Source of the DNA: Marisa cornuarietis
Taxonomy: Eukaryota; Mollusca; Gastropoda; Architaenioglossa; Ampullariidae
Reading direction: 5' to 3'
Assembly (NCBI GenBank): GCA_004794655.1
Contig: SMMW01000046.1
Coordinates: 9,225,501-9,289,500, forward strand
Length of the DNA: 64,000 nt
Shown: positions 31,230-44,253 of the stretch, one piece after another
Layout of the letters: each line of letters opens with the position of its first letter
How positions within the stretch are numbered: the first letter of the stretch is position 1
Notes under the pieces: model-generated
What the model was told of the DNA's origin: nothing
The model's database searches: none
The model's input: only the letters and a program-made list of their open reading frames with translations
Program-made: the position numbers and the translations under genes

Positions 31230-34200
31230 TGAGAAATGCGCTGTGCTGTGAGCTGCTGTCTACAGGCGTGTTCTTTTTTTTTTTTTGTCCATGCAAAGTT
31301 TCACGTTTCTTTTTGGTGAGTTCCCCGGAGTTTTGGTGAGTTACCTACATTTTTGAAAGGCGGACACACACGTGCGCACTTTTCCTGCATTCCCGTGCCT
31401 TCACAAACGTGTTAGAAAGTAGATGTTTCGGTTTCTTGAAAACGGTTGTATTTTGACCTTTGACCTGCCTTCGAGGTTTTTCTCTTTTTTTTGTTTTTGT
31501 TTGTGTCTTTAAAGATGTCGAGAAGGCCTTGTGCAAAAACTGCATTTCAAGATCACAGCCTGGCAAAGGACTTGAGTCTGCGGTCTGTGTCTTTATTGTG
31601 CATTTATAACATTCTTTTGAAATCGGAGATAAAATGTGTCTTTGTCTTTACTACATCTTCAAAGTCTGTCACAGTCCAGTATTTTTTTTAAAGACAGCTG
31701 TTAACATTGTGGATATTGTGTAACATTTGACCCCCCCCCCCCCGACTGGGTATGAGACTTATTTACAAGTATCAGAAAGCTTCTTATTTCTCAGATGTTA
31801 TCTATATGCCCCTTTTGGCACCAAATATTTGAAGCATTCCTTATTATCTGGAGATGTCCTGATTTTGATCTCTGATTAGACCTGCGTTTTGACGGGTCTA
31901 TTTTTTCAGTCACGTGCAATGGCATTTTTCGCTTGAGCTGTACATCACGATTATTTATTTTAACTATTTTTCGCGAGAATTATTTACTTTATTTTCCTGC
32001 TGTATCACAGCCTGAGTCACTTTTACATGTTGTAGTGGTTTTGAAAACATATACATTTTAAATTATGTCTACTTATATTTCTGGTCATAATGCACCCTTA
32101 TTTACACTTTGCGCTATTTTAATTTGGTTATGTATACATACTTAAGTTATCTTTGACATCGTCTTTATTTTATTTCAATGAACCTTGTATTATTTATTCT
32201 AATATAATAGTAAGTCGTATATGATTTCTCTACAGAGAATTATAACTGTGCATAAGTTTCCATACAGCTTTAATCATTAAACATTCTAGAAATATTTATT
32301 TATGTGCAAATAGCATACCTGCCTCAGTGAAAGTGTCTTCTATTATTATAATAGCTGCATGTATTTTTTATTTTATTGCCCGTTGTGCTGCTGATTATAA
32401 CATCATGTACTCGCCTTTGAAGTTCAGAGTTTGTGAAGGGTTTCCAAATGTCGAAATCACAAACCAATTTCCCCTCTACCCTTAACGGGAAAAAAAGAAC
32501 AGATCAAAAGACTGAAAAAAGGAAAAAAAGAGGAACAAATTTAAATAGAAAAAAACACACAATCATCCTTACTATACAGCGCTCTGTGTTTTGCCTTTAG
32601 TTCTGGCTATAGCTATTGTTAACAGCTAAATCTAACAGTATTGTCACGACATAGATGTCATGGCGACGGCCTGATTGTCACAGAGACGACAGTGAGACTC
32701 AACACTGTCTGACTTCGAGCCTCAAGGTACTTGTCCTTCGTACAGCGATAAGCCTCCAGTGAAGCCAACAAACCCAATGAACAAAGTCCAGTTTTCCACA
32801 AATGCCCAGTCATTCATTCAACTTTCTTCCAAATAAATCTACAATTCCATATAAATAATATAATATCTGACCTTGTATTTTGCCCTTTGTGGCCCAGAGA
32901 CCTTCTTTTTGATGTAAATACGATTGTAAGTTGCTACGGTTTATCATATACCGAAATATATTCACGCATAAGAGTTAGAATTCTGTACAGAAATATCATG
33001 TTTTCTGGAATAATCGTGTATGTGCAATAAATTGTAACATAAGTCTGATATTTTCTTTGATTCAAACGTGTAAAGGGCGCCATTTGAACTACCCCTACCC
33101 CGTCTCCTAACCCTTAAATAGTCTGTGCAGGTGATTGCCTTTGACTCGCAAATATCAGTATTGCACTAAAAAAAAACCCAACCTATTGATGTCAATATCA
33201 CTGCCATTTTGACTGCCAAAAGCTATATACAAACACGTATTTCTGCCAAAAAAAGACGTATTCTTGTTAGCATTGAAAAGAGACGTTAAACTGTGTCAAA
33301 TTCTATAATACGAAATATTTCGACAGTAACAATGCCGTTCAATAGCTGAAAGGAATTTATAACATGGATCCGTTCAGCGTGTGTTCTGACTTGTGTTCTG
33401 ACTAGAATACTTGTGTAAATACAAACTTGAAGGCCTTTATCTAAAGCTTTGAAACCCTTCTAGTGCCTGCTGATATAAAGAACTTATTATTGGGACATAC
33501 ATTTGTTTATGTGACAAGACATAACTGCCACAGAGTATGGGCTGGTATATGAAATTGTGACACTAGCAATTTGTGCCCAATTAAGTAGACCCTTATACCC
33601 TTTCATGACCAGCTGCCTTGCCCAATGGGCTATCATAATCTTTTTTTTAAATACCATGAATAATATCTTCCCGGATTTTTCCTGTTTCATCAACACACAT
33701 TTATGATTTTATTAAAAGTCAGAAACATTATTAAACAAACATACGCATAACCTTATCCTGATCCTTATCTCTAGTGAGATTAGTTTGTTGGGTCGTTTTG
33801 TGACGGAGTTCACACGGTCTACAGACATCATTGCTTCCCAAAGCTCTTATTTTGCAGAAGGGAGCGCTAAGTGCCAATACAGGGATGTTGTTGGAAAGAA
33901 TCCAACACATTTTGCCAGCGCTGCTCTTCTTCTTTAATAGTTGCTCATATTCTTTTGAATTTTCAGAGTTTGTATATATCGGCAAAAAATTATAAATAAA
34001 TAAAAATAAAAGAGCTGATATAACTTGCTGCGGTGATCGGTGTGCTGAGCTTAACAGACATTTTATGTGTTGAAAAAAAAAATGTTCCAAAGTATACAGG
34101 CACTGACTTTTCTAACCATTTATTGAATGCTGATGCATGCTGTGTGACACTATTGCCAAAGTACCAAATGTTTGTTGAAATATTGTGTCTTCTTGATGTA

Positions 34201-34240
34201 TCCTGTACATGCTTGTCAAGATGAAAATAAACAGTGGATG
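31230..34240 (+). other. AT-rich, 3' UTR-like non-coding segment
   Basis: About 3 kb that is T-rich on the + strand, has few simple repeats and has no coding frame. It contains AATAAA at 33026-33031 followed by T-rich sequence, and AATAAA at 34226-34231 followed by GTTCGGTCTTTGTTCC. This resembles the 3' end of a + strand transcript, either a very long INSM1 3' UTR or a non-coding RNA. A C15 run sits near 31729. RNA-seq would decide. Confidence 0.25.
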
Positions 34241-34839
34241 CTAACGACAGTTCGGTCTTTGTTCCAGGCTTTGATCTTGACCTTGTATGATTGGGGGATG
34301 AGGTAATGACACAAGATTTATATTAGTTTAAGCAAGCAAACAAAACCAAATAAATAAATAAACTGGTGTATTAAAGAAAGAAAAGCAAAAAGCTTTCGAA
34401 AATCTAGAAATGAAATACCTGATTTGTTTTTGTAAACTCGAAACTATAATAATATGATTATTGTAAGAAGACAATCACACACGAACACGCATAAACACAC
34501 TTGCATGCGCGTGGGAGTATAGACAGCTATTTCCTTACCTGGAGGTAGGGAACAGAGAGAGAGAAAGAGAGAAAGCAGGAACAGGAATAGAGACAATCCT
34601 GTCCGGCCCACATTTCCCAAAACAAACAAAAATGAAAAAATAGGAAAAACAAAACAGAGACAAGAGAATGAGAGGGGGAAGGGGGAGAAATAGAGACAAT
34701 CCTGTCCTCCCCCAACCTCAAAACAAACAAACAAATGCAGACAAGAAAGCGAACAAAAAACACACACAAAAAAACAAACCCAGACCCATAGACATGGACA
34801 TGAGAGAGAGAGAGAGAAAGCACATGTCATTAGAGCGAT

Positions 34840-35420
34840 GGAAGAAGCTGCGAGCGACCATTACAGACGCACAGGGAGGTAAGCGAGACAGAGGCTCAAG
34901 TGCATTAAGTGAGTTTATGCCCGGATTCATCACCGACTTATTTTCATTTAATATTCAGCGCTCATCGTTCCATCGGCTGCTGCCGGAGGTGGTGGTGATG
35001 GAGGGATAAGGCAGTGCACGCAGCCAAGGGTTGAGAAGAGGGGGTGGGGGGCGATAATTGCCCGTCGACCAGTGCGGGTCCTCAGAGACCGGCCATGCGC
35101 AGTAACCCAGCCTGGTCACACAGCGTTTAAAGACCGCACCAACTGTCGCCAACGCCTTTTGAAGGAGTTACCTCCCCCGCAGCGCCAAAAAAGTCCCGCG
35201 GGGGGGGGAGGGGGGAGTGAAGGCCAATGAAAAAGATGGATTGAGCATTGTGATTGGCTGTTCTCGCTGTCATTCGAACATAACAAAGGCGCGAGAAATA
35301 TAATCAGACCAAGAAGTAATTGTATGGATACATAAAAAATAACAAGCAAAGGATGAATTGCGTAAAGCATGGTTGGCACAGACACCCACGTAATCCCCAG
35401 AAGTACAGCTCCCCATAAAC
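34840..35420. promoter_or_regulatory. Candidate cis-regulatory island with inverted CCAAT boxes
   Basis: It contains CCAAT at 35224-35228 and its complement ATTGG at 35253-35257, an AACAAAGG TCF/SOX-type site near 35281, an AT-rich homeodomain stretch near 34945, and an NRF1-like CATGCGCAGT near 35093. No reading frame is credible. It could also be the promoter of an unannotated transcript. Confidence 0.35.
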
Positions 35421-36044
35421 TTTAATCAGCTACGTCCGTTTAATAGGTTCATATAACGGCTCCCCGTGACAACAGCAGCCAGCGAAGACAGTCAACAATC
35501 AGTCTGTCGTAAAGGCGTAGGAATGACAGAAACAAATCATCATTATCATCATCATCATCAGTTGACTTTTCCTATGGCAATATTACCTTTCAACTCTTGC
35601 CATCTTACCGCAGACACACACACAGATACATCGAAGGAACAGAGGGTAGGACAAATTTCAGTAATTAACTTGTAAGGACAAGATAGACACCGTGGTGGTG
35701 ATAGAAGTGTGAGAAAAGGAAGACAAGAAGGTAGCAGAAGGTACGTCGCCAGTGATGACATGACACCACACAAGCAGCAAGTACGTCGTCGCCAGTGCTG
35801 CGGCGAGAGTTACAAGTCGTCCAGTAGGGTCCTCGCAACATCTGCCAGACGCAATCAGAAGCAGAGGTAGTCACCAAAGTTCGCGGCTGCTGCTGTAAAA
35901 TGGAGAGCTGGGGAGACATGAGCTGTTGGGCCATGTGGTCTGGTGAGAGTAGGTTGCAGCTGTTCTTTATCTTAACGCTGTAACAACTAAAGTAGTCCTC
36001 CGCTAGCAGCAGCAGATTTTGGGTGGGTGGGTTGGTTGGTTGGT

Positions 36045-36086
36045 TGAGTTTCATGTCGTTCCAGTAACTAAGGCTACATCACTGCA
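36045..36086 (+). repeat. Dispersed hairpin repeat, copy 2 (diverged)
   Basis: TTTCATGTCGTTCCAG then TAACTAAGGCTACATCAC aligns with the core of copy 1 at 25636-25682. The stem is partly lost. Confidence 0.55.
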
Positions 36087-36389
36087 AAACTTCAGGGGGT
36101 GGGATGGGATGGGAAAGGAAAAGCGTTTGTGCACGACAGTAAAGAAGAGACGCTGCTGACATTAAGAAAACTCACTGAGTCGTATCGGAATCAGTTTGTT
36201 ATGGCTGCCTGACACTGCAATCACTCTCGGCAGCGACAAGAGTTGAAAGAGAGTGAGGGAGAGAGCGTCGCTGTCGTCGTCAACTGCCAGCAGCACGGGG
36301 TTGATGGCTGCTTAATTGACCTCGGCGGAAGTGCAGCCTCCGCGGCCAGCGCCGTCTCGCGCCCAGGAAGCTGTTGCCCCCCCGGGTAC

Positions 36390-36525
36390 TGTGGAGGAGG
36401 TAGGAGGCTAGCGGAAGTGTCGGTTGTGGGGGGTTGGGGGACAGTAGTCGCGGCCTGCGCAAAGACGAGGGGGAAGAGGGAAGGGGAGGGTTACGTGTGA
36501 GTTGGGGTGGGAGGGGCAGGTTGAT
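36390..36525 (+). other. G-rich tract
   Basis: Several runs of GGG to GGGGGG on the + strand give quadruplex potential beside the next candidate island. Confidence 0.45.
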
Positions 36526-36725
36526 TTCCGCGGCATGAAAACTGCCCATCTCTTTCCGAGGCCCGCACCGCCATTAAAATGTCAAAGAACAGACTGGCTG
36601 ACGACATGAGGGCGAGAAAGTTGGTACGAACCGACACGCTGTCACGTCTCACTCTATGCTTCCAGCAGGAGACATGCCTCCACGCTCGCAAGAGAAAGTC
36701 AATCATCATCATCAGGAGGAGGCTG
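36526..36725. promoter_or_regulatory. Candidate cis-regulatory island
   Basis: Repeat-free sequence with CCATTAAAATGTCAAAG (homeodomain core and TCF-type site, about 36571-36587). Frames across it are not protein-like. Confidence 0.28.
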
Positions 36726-37169
36726 GATGTTGACAAATTCCCAATGGCAGGATGGACATGCCGATATATATAACACATTAATTATTACACATCTGTGGCG
36801 AATGACTCCCCCCTCCCAGATTCCACTCCATCACCTTCGAGGTCGAAGAGGCGATAGGTTCACAAAATCAAAGCGAGACCGTGAAGGCAGAGAAGCTGAT
36901 AACCTAAGAGGAGAAGGTCTCAGCAACTGTTGTTTGCCGGGCATGCTCCACAGGCACAGCTACAGACGTGGGACCACGTGATGTACCAAAGTTTTGCAGC
37001 AGGTAGAGGGTGATTATCGGACTAGAGGCATGATGATGACGACGGCAATGATTAGAACAACGTGTGGCTGTAGCAACATGTCGCGTGTTGACGGTGTTGC
37101 TGTCTGAGCTGACAGATATTAAGCCCGCAGTCAGACTTCTGTCCCACACACAGCAACAGACTGCTGTCG

Positions 37170-37330
37170 AACAAATGGAGGAAAAAAAAACTTGTCTAAC
37201 AAACGTGCTGTCCAACAAACAGCGAGAGGTCGATGTCTAACAAACAGCAAGAGGCTGGTATCTAATCACCTGCTTTCTAACAAGCTTCTGTCTAAGAAAG
37301 AGGGACAGACTGGTGTTTAATAAGCCAGTG
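37170..37330. repeat. Degenerate minisatellite
   Basis: Diverged copies of a unit reading about TGTCTAACAAACAGCGAGAGG, spaced about 30-35 bp. Confidence 0.5.
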
Positions 37331-37948
37331 GCGCAAGTGACAAATTAAAGACGGATCGAAATGCTTGATGTGCCATGTTGGACAAGTGTCCAGCTGCAGC
37401 AGGGACGTGCTGATGTGTCTGAAAAGTGGTGGTGGTGGGAGGTGGGGTAGACATCTGCGGCCACAGAAACGTGAGAGAAATTTCTTATAGCTGGATGTTC
37501 AAAGCGGAAGAGAAGGTGAATTTTAAATGATGAAACGCAGAAACCATCAATACATAAACACAAACATGAGCAAAAAGACTAAGAATAAATAACTACGCCC
37601 ACAGCTGGAAAAGGTGTCAGACTAAGAACGAGGATACTTTTCTTTTTTGACATCAAAGTAAAATAGCAGGAATCATTAAAACGAATCGTCATTGATAACA
37701 AATAATGCATTAATAATTATCGCTACTCTCGCACCATGTGAAAGTTAACGGTGACGCGATTAGTAACATTCGGTGTCACATGGCTTGACTGCGTGACGTA
37801 GCACGCGCTGCAGACTGCAGCATTCTTTAGCTCGGACCCTAGCAGGGCAGCTTCGTTGGTCGAGATGTGCGCGAGATAACAGCGATATTAGGCTACGAGT
37901 GGCGACAGATGGCGTCAAATGCGTGCTGTGCTGGAGATGGTTTAGGCC

Positions 37949-37952
<4 letters not shown>

Positions 37953-38003
<51 letters not shown>

Positions 38004-38027
38004 TGAGTGTGTGTGTGTGTGTGTGTT
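37953..38027. repeat. (GT)n microsatellite
   Basis: About 37 dinucleotide units with GA interruptions near 38001-38006. Confidence 0.95.
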
Positions 38028-38939
38028 AGTGCGTGAGATAGTGTGCGCGAGAGTATGCTGACTGGATGATTGAAGTCCACCGGCTTTAGCTGCGCCGCTT
38101 TCCTAATCAAAGAGCATTAACAGAACACAAATCCCAACAAAGGCTGAAGCACATGTAAGCCTGTCTGTCTGTTTGTCTGTCTGTTTCTTCACGCAGGTAA
38201 CGTTATGAAACGGTTTTGACTCAAGGACTAAAAATCTGTTTAACCATGACTCTCCCAGTTCCCTTCTTTTGCTGAGAGCTACAGAGGTTCTCTACAATCT
38301 TGCTTCATGCTCTTCATAGTAAATCACAAATGGAAATAAGCGAGTACTGATGAGTTTCCATAAAGGGAATTTCACGGGTAAGGAAGAACTCCCCCCCTCC
38401 CACACACCCCCCCTCCCACACACCCCCTGCTCTTCTCGTCAAAACCATCTGCCTGGCGAGTCTGGGGTACAGATGCAGATGTATACAAAACATATTCGCA
38501 CGAATGCACCCACACATACATTGATACATACACACACATACAGACATACAGGTGTTGACGTGGACCTACATGTGCGGGTATATATGTATATACATACAAA
38601 TACACACATGGACACAAACAAACACACAGGGACGCAGGTGTCAGAAATGTGTGCTTTACAATAACACCAACAATAACAACAATTACAGTTGTACGCACAC
38701 ACCTCCCCCTTGACGAAGGGACCCATGGCGTTTACAGTAAATTAATAAATATTTCTGGGACCTGTTGCATTCGAACGTGCACAGCAATTGACGACAACAA
38801 CACCAACACGTCTTTAAATTCATTACACCCGAACACCTTTGTTCAGCCGATTAGTCACTCATGCATTCAAGCGTGCACATCAATTGACAAAAGAAAATAA
38901 ATACAAACGGTATCAAGAGATTTACACGCTCATTCACTG

Positions 38940-39356
38940 CAAATACCACTGACACACTTACACCACTGACAGCTTAAAAATAGGTAACACCGCTGACAGC
39001 TACAGACACGTAACATCACTGACAGCTACAAATAAGGTAACACCACTGACAGCTACAGACACGTAACATCACTGACAGCTACAAATAAGGTAACACCACT
39101 GACAGCTACAGATACGTAACATCACTGACAGCTACAAATAAGGTAACACCACTGACAGCTACAGACACGTAACATCACTGACAGCTACAAATAAGGTAAC
39201 ACCACTGACAGCTACAGATACGTAACATCACTGACAGCTACAAATAAGGTAACACCACTGACAGCTACAGACACGTAACATCACTGACAGCTACAAATAA
39301 GGTAACACCACTTACAGCTACAAAGAGGTAACATCAATGACAGCTACAAAGAGGTA
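38940..39356. repeat. Higher-order minisatellite: 26/27-bp units in 53-bp pairs, paired again to 106 bp
   Basis: The basic unit reads GTAACAYCACTGACAGCTAC followed by AAATAAG (27 bp) or AGAYAC (26 bp), alternating to give a 53-bp dimer. The dimer marker ACAGAYAC falls at 39003, 39056, 39109, 39162, 39215 and 39268, exactly 53 bp apart. The Y is C, C, T, C, T, C, so the last five dimers alternate with a 106-bp period. The ends of the array are diverged. Confidence 0.93.
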
Positions 39357-40046
39357 CCGAGTCTTCCGCCAGCAAACCCAGATGTTACCTCCTTAGCTTG
39401 CAGCTAAGGTTGGTTTTCTCATACTACACCAGTTCCTGAGTTTATTCCCCCGCCCCCACCACTCAGCTTGCACGAGCACACTTTACTTCACGACACACCA
39501 AGCCCCTTTAACAGTCCAGACTCACACTTCAAGGTCCTAACCCTCTCATATTACACAAGGACATCGTGTTAGTGAGACCAAACTATGTAAACAACCTGTT
39601 CGATAACTCCGGCCCTCGACAACTTCCTTATCAACCGAGGGCAAGCAGGTTCAGTCAGCCGCCGTCCCCCACCACCTCATCACTTCTTCCCCCATCCCCC
39701 AATCTCTTCCCCCTTCCGCAGGACCGGCAAGGGGATCTCAGGTAACGGAACGCTTACCTGTCCTGTAGGAGGAAAGCCTGACGGTCCTGTGGCAGCCGGC
39801 GTTAAGAGCAGCGCCATGACGGCAACACCTTGCAGGAGGCGATTTAGACAAGATCACCGTGTGCCTTCTCGCCCATTTGGTGTAGGGTTACCTCTAGGGT
39901 TTCTCTCCCCTTGACATCACTTGTTTCCTTCTCAACCGTTTAACCCCTTCCCTGTCGTAGGAACCCACCCGCCCTCTTCCCTTTCTGCAAAGTCAAAAAA
40001 AACAAAAACAACAAAACCCACCACCAGCATAACTAGTTCAATGACC

Positions 40047-40047
<1 letters not shown>

Positions 40048-40082
<35 letters not shown>
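40048..40082. repeat. (ATA)n microsatellite
   Basis: About 11 trinucleotide units. Confidence 0.9.
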
Positions 40083-40083
<1 letters not shown>

Positions 40084-40677
40084 TACTTTTATCTGCGCAG
40101 ATCAGTAATGATAAATGAACATTAGATAACAGACAGTGGACGGTGTATGGATACACTCAACAACACAAACATGAAGTACAAGAGTAGAACGTAATGCGAT
40201 GAATAAGGTATGAAGGGATGTAGGTACTGTAAACAGCGTAGAGAGGGAGTCGTTAAGACACAATCTTGCAAAAGGAGTTCAGGATAGTAATTCAGGGAGA
40301 GTACTTAGCGAACAGATGTTTTTTCAGAATGCAGCCATTGAGTCAGAACGGAGAGTCTCAAAGTCTCAAAGTAAGAGAAATGTGGCTGCACACTGGACAC
40401 AGTGTCAGGTGGCACGTGCGTGTGATTCGCTCCACAACTGCCGTCCGTGTTGCCAATGACACGTGGTCACTTTTACTGCTAATTAAACCTGATGTCACCC
40501 ATGTTCCAAATAATTAGGGTGTGCTTGCCACTTACACTGCAAATGAAACGTGTGTTAAACAACCTCTACAATTTCTAAACGGGGACAAATTCTCCAAATA
40601 AAAGCAGGCGTGCTCATTAGATTGTCTTTTTGCATTAATCTCTCTGGCGTATGACAATGTGTATCTTTCAATGCATG

Positions 40678-40680
<3 letters not shown>

Positions 40681-40720
<40 letters not shown>
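40681..40720. repeat. (GT)20 microsatellite
   Basis: An uninterrupted run of 20 units. Confidence 0.95.
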
Positions 40721-40722
<2 letters not shown>

Positions 40723-41029
40723 AGTAGTTGGTCGTAGCGATAATAGCTAAGCCACTGTTTCTACCCGAGTCTACGTGTCTGGACTACTGGCAGATGCCAC
40801 TGATAAGCTGCTGTCACAACATGGCTACTGTCACAGAGAGGCAGCTGCTTGTTCGGCACGCGCCATCCACTCGACAGTCCAGGTGCCTCTCGCGGAGTCA
40901 TTTTAAACCAGAAAAATATCACCAAACGTGTGACAAAAGTCTTCCAAAGTGATGAGTGAAGGTCAAAGCAAACGAACGCTTTTGGGGCTGAACGCTCGGG
41001 ACATTGGAGCAACAAGCTAAGTCCAAAGA

Positions 41030-41140
41030 AACTTATTTGCCCATACACTTGTCTATATAATGGGATTTATTTGCCAGTGCGTTTGTCTGTGTAGTGGGAC
41101 TTACACTGTACTTGCCAGTGTATTTGTCCGTATAGTGCTT
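41030..41140. repeat. Three diverged tandem units
   Basis: Each unit contains TTGCC-(A/C)RTRYRYTTGTCYRTRTARTG. Spacing is about 40-45 bp. Confidence 0.5.
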
Positions 41141-41559
41141 GACACGACATCAGGGGCGAAAACTTTCCACGACGGCTAAGACTCGACCCTCGGTAGAGCA
41201 TTGTCACGTGACCTCTCCCGCTGCCTTGTGGGTAATCTCGGGAGGGCTAAAGGTTACGGGAGCACGCCTCTACACAAACCCAGTTGTAGCAGATGAAATG
41301 AATGAAATAATATAATTACATAATTCTTATATCCACGCATGTTAAAAGAGAAAGAGAGAGAGAGAATGAGCGTACCTTTATGTTATTTAAAAATTATCTT
41401 CCTTCTCATTGCAATACATAATTACATACACTATACATTTACATCTACATAAACATTTATAACTCAAAATATTTAATTGCTATTCTTCTAAATGGAAAAA
41501 ATATAATAAAGCACAACTGCATTACAGAGGGTATTCCCCTGTGCCCACTCCTCAATCAT

Positions 41560-42010
41560 GCGTTAAGCATCTCGCTTAAAGAGAGTTGCTTAAATCCAAG
41601 CTGAAGACAGCTTTCATCCGGTATTGTCTTCACAGGATCACGATGCGCTGACTGTCCGTCCGGAGTTGCCGATAGCGTTGAGCGGTCAGCGGTATCCCAG
41701 CAGTCCTTGCGGCGCGATAAGGCACGAGGCGGGCTTGTCGTTGTCGTGGCCATGTTTGCTGAGAGTGCGCCAGGCCGCTTCTCCTGGACTTGAGTACCGT
41801 GTGCCAGACGAGCCGGACCAGTCACGGGGATTCTCGTGCGTGGCATTAAGTTGTCCGCAGCGAGATCAGACGGCTCCGCCGCACAGCGCCACCAGCAGGT
41901 CTTCGGAGCGCTTGAGCATGCGTTGGGCGGATGAATACAAGGATGATCACGGGGTGGATTTTTTTTTTATTAGAAACTTCTGTATTTTCAGGCGGAGACA
42001 TTTGCTGTGG
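41560..42010. other. GC-rich unrecognised segment
   Basis: About 450 bp at markedly higher GC than the AT-rich flanks, open on both strands (96 codons minus, 136 codons plus). Neither translation has a domain I recognise. It may be a decayed mobile-element coding segment or a regulatory island. No terminal repeats were seen. Confidence 0.3.
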
Positions 42011-42841
42011 ACGTGGACGGTCCCAACCCCGTGAAGGGGCAGGAAATAGGGGAGAAGGGTGGAGATGGAATACCTGAGGACAAGGGGCAGGTCTTCAGGT
42101 GTTAGTCTTACACTTCAGTTTCCTACTGGCTGTAAAAATAATAATAATGTTAATTTATAATATTAGTATTAAAATAATCATCATAAAGTTAATATATAGC
42201 ACAATCGCCAGCCCTATGGACAAACCGATGGAGCTTTACTACCTTCCTCCCCACACACATTTATTTAATGACAATGTTTATATCAACTAAACAGTCGTAG
42301 CAACAATGTACAGAACATCAGGAAAACCAGAAGACGCCACAGACACGTGACCACAGGATGGCAGGTCCTCTTCAGGAAAGTTAACCTATTGCATGAACAG
42401 CGATTATGGATGTCTGCGTGTCTGCTGAATCCCTACAAAGGACACCCTTGACTGTGTACCTCTGGTGCTAGTAGATTTAAAGTCCGCAGTTGTGGATTAA
42501 ACAAAGCCAAGAACGATGGAGTTGAAGACCAAAATTTAAAAAAAGTTTCACCAGAATAATTATCTTGTAAATAAGGTCAGTTTTGTTAAAAATAACTGAC
42601 TGTTGCCATGGTAGACTCCAATGAGAGGTCAATGTAGTTTCCTGACATTCGGAACGCTTAAGTTGAAAAATAATGGCTGACTCTGGCAACGCCCAATTAA
42701 TGCTTGAAGAAATTACTCTGCATGATTCCTATGGAAGGATAAAAAAAACCACACACACAGCAGAAACTAAAGCTGTTGGGTATTATTATTATTATTATTT
42801 AAATGCGAATACGACGCTACTCTTGTGTCCATCAGGGACCA

Positions 42842-42920
42842 GGGGTGGCGCGGTAGCGCATCGGTAAACAGTGTCACCAGCGCTGTAAGGCTTGTTAATC
42901 AGCGATTCAAAATTCATCAT
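42842..42920 (+). mobile_element. Truncated tRNA-derived SINE head (probable)
   Basis: GGTGGCGCGGTAGCGCATCGG resembles an A-box region, and GCGATTCAAAATTC at 42902-42915 resembles a B box about 50 bp later. The sequence then runs into AT-rich DNA with no visible SINE core or duplication. Confidence 0.4.
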
Positions 42921-44253
42921 CATATTAATCGTTGTTATTAATAATCATATTACTCATAATAATTCATCATATTAAGTATACTTAATTGTCGCTGGATATT
43001 TCGTCTGTGACAGAGCTTGACTAGTTACCGCACAATGTCCCACTAGTTGCCAATATAACGAGCAGGTCATTTATGAAAGAAAGAAAGAAGGATAAACTAG
43101 AAATGGAAGTATGAAAGTAGTAAATTAATTTTCTACTTCAATCCTGGAGCATCGAGTCTATAAACTGTGAAACTTCATCTGAATCAAGCGGATACAATGG
43201 TTAATTTTTTTTTTGCATGACCTAACACTTTGAAGTGACATTAAAAAACCTCCGCGAACAAAGAGGCTCTCTCAGCAGTACTAATGGGACCGGTAGTGGA
43301 TCAACAGCTTGAGTTGCCTCTCATGGACGCAACATGATACGACACGTGCAGCCTGCACTGCAAAGTCCTGGCGATGAATCTCTGCAACCACAATAAAATA
43401 AAGCGAGCGCGCATGAGAGAAAGAACCCCCCTTCCCAATCCCTCCGAGCAAAGCGGCTTGTGTGGCAACAGCTGTTTGTGACAAACGTGCCCCCTAGGAC
43501 AATGCAGCCACAGAACAGAGTATCCCGTGATGCTGTGCCTTCAACACCTGCCACCCCCATTCCACCCGATCATCACGTCGCTCATGTAACCGTTAGCTTG
43601 ACCAGCCGCTCGCACTTTTCAGCCCGAGCGCGCCGGTTATTAGGATCGTCATCGGGCAAGTTCTTCATCGAGCGACGAGGTTTTGTTACTCTTGCGAGCG
43701 ATGCACGGTGATTTTTCTTTTTATTATTATTATTATTATTTCACAATAGTAGTGTGGATGATCTTTCCTTGGCGAACCTTGGGTTGAGATCGCAGACTTC
43801 CGCTCTGGTCTACTTCTTCCACGTTTCTCGTCTCCATTCCGAGAGTGACTTCACGGCTTGCGCATTTCATATCTGCATATCTTCGTCTGCATCTTCTTTT
43901 CAAATCAGCCTGAAATGTCTCCTACTCTCTTCAGCTTGCTCACATCTGCTCTTCGAATTAAGTCAACGTATTTATCAGTTTCGTGAGATTAAAGCACAAA
44001 GAATACACCACGGAATATTTGTACAGCACCAGATATGCCATCATCAGTATCATCCTAAGTTTCATCTCGTCATCATACATCGTCATCTGTTCCGATGACG
44101 GGTGTTCTAACCACTAGACTCACCACCCAACATCTTATTCTAGGCATACTGCTGGGTTTGATGCACGCGCTCCTGACATTTTGACTGGCGGTGAGATCTC
44201 AGCTCAGGGGAGAGAATTTTGGAACAGCTGCAACAGTTTTAGTTTTATTTTCC

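Noticed and set aside
33731..34090. 119-codon minus strand frame
   Set aside because: It lies in AT-rich UTR-like DNA, has no domain recognised, and gains its length by chance between sparse stops.
38940..39356. CRISPR-like regular repeats
   Set aside because: The sequence between repeats is itself repeated, not unique spacers, and the DNA is animal nuclear. It is a minisatellite.
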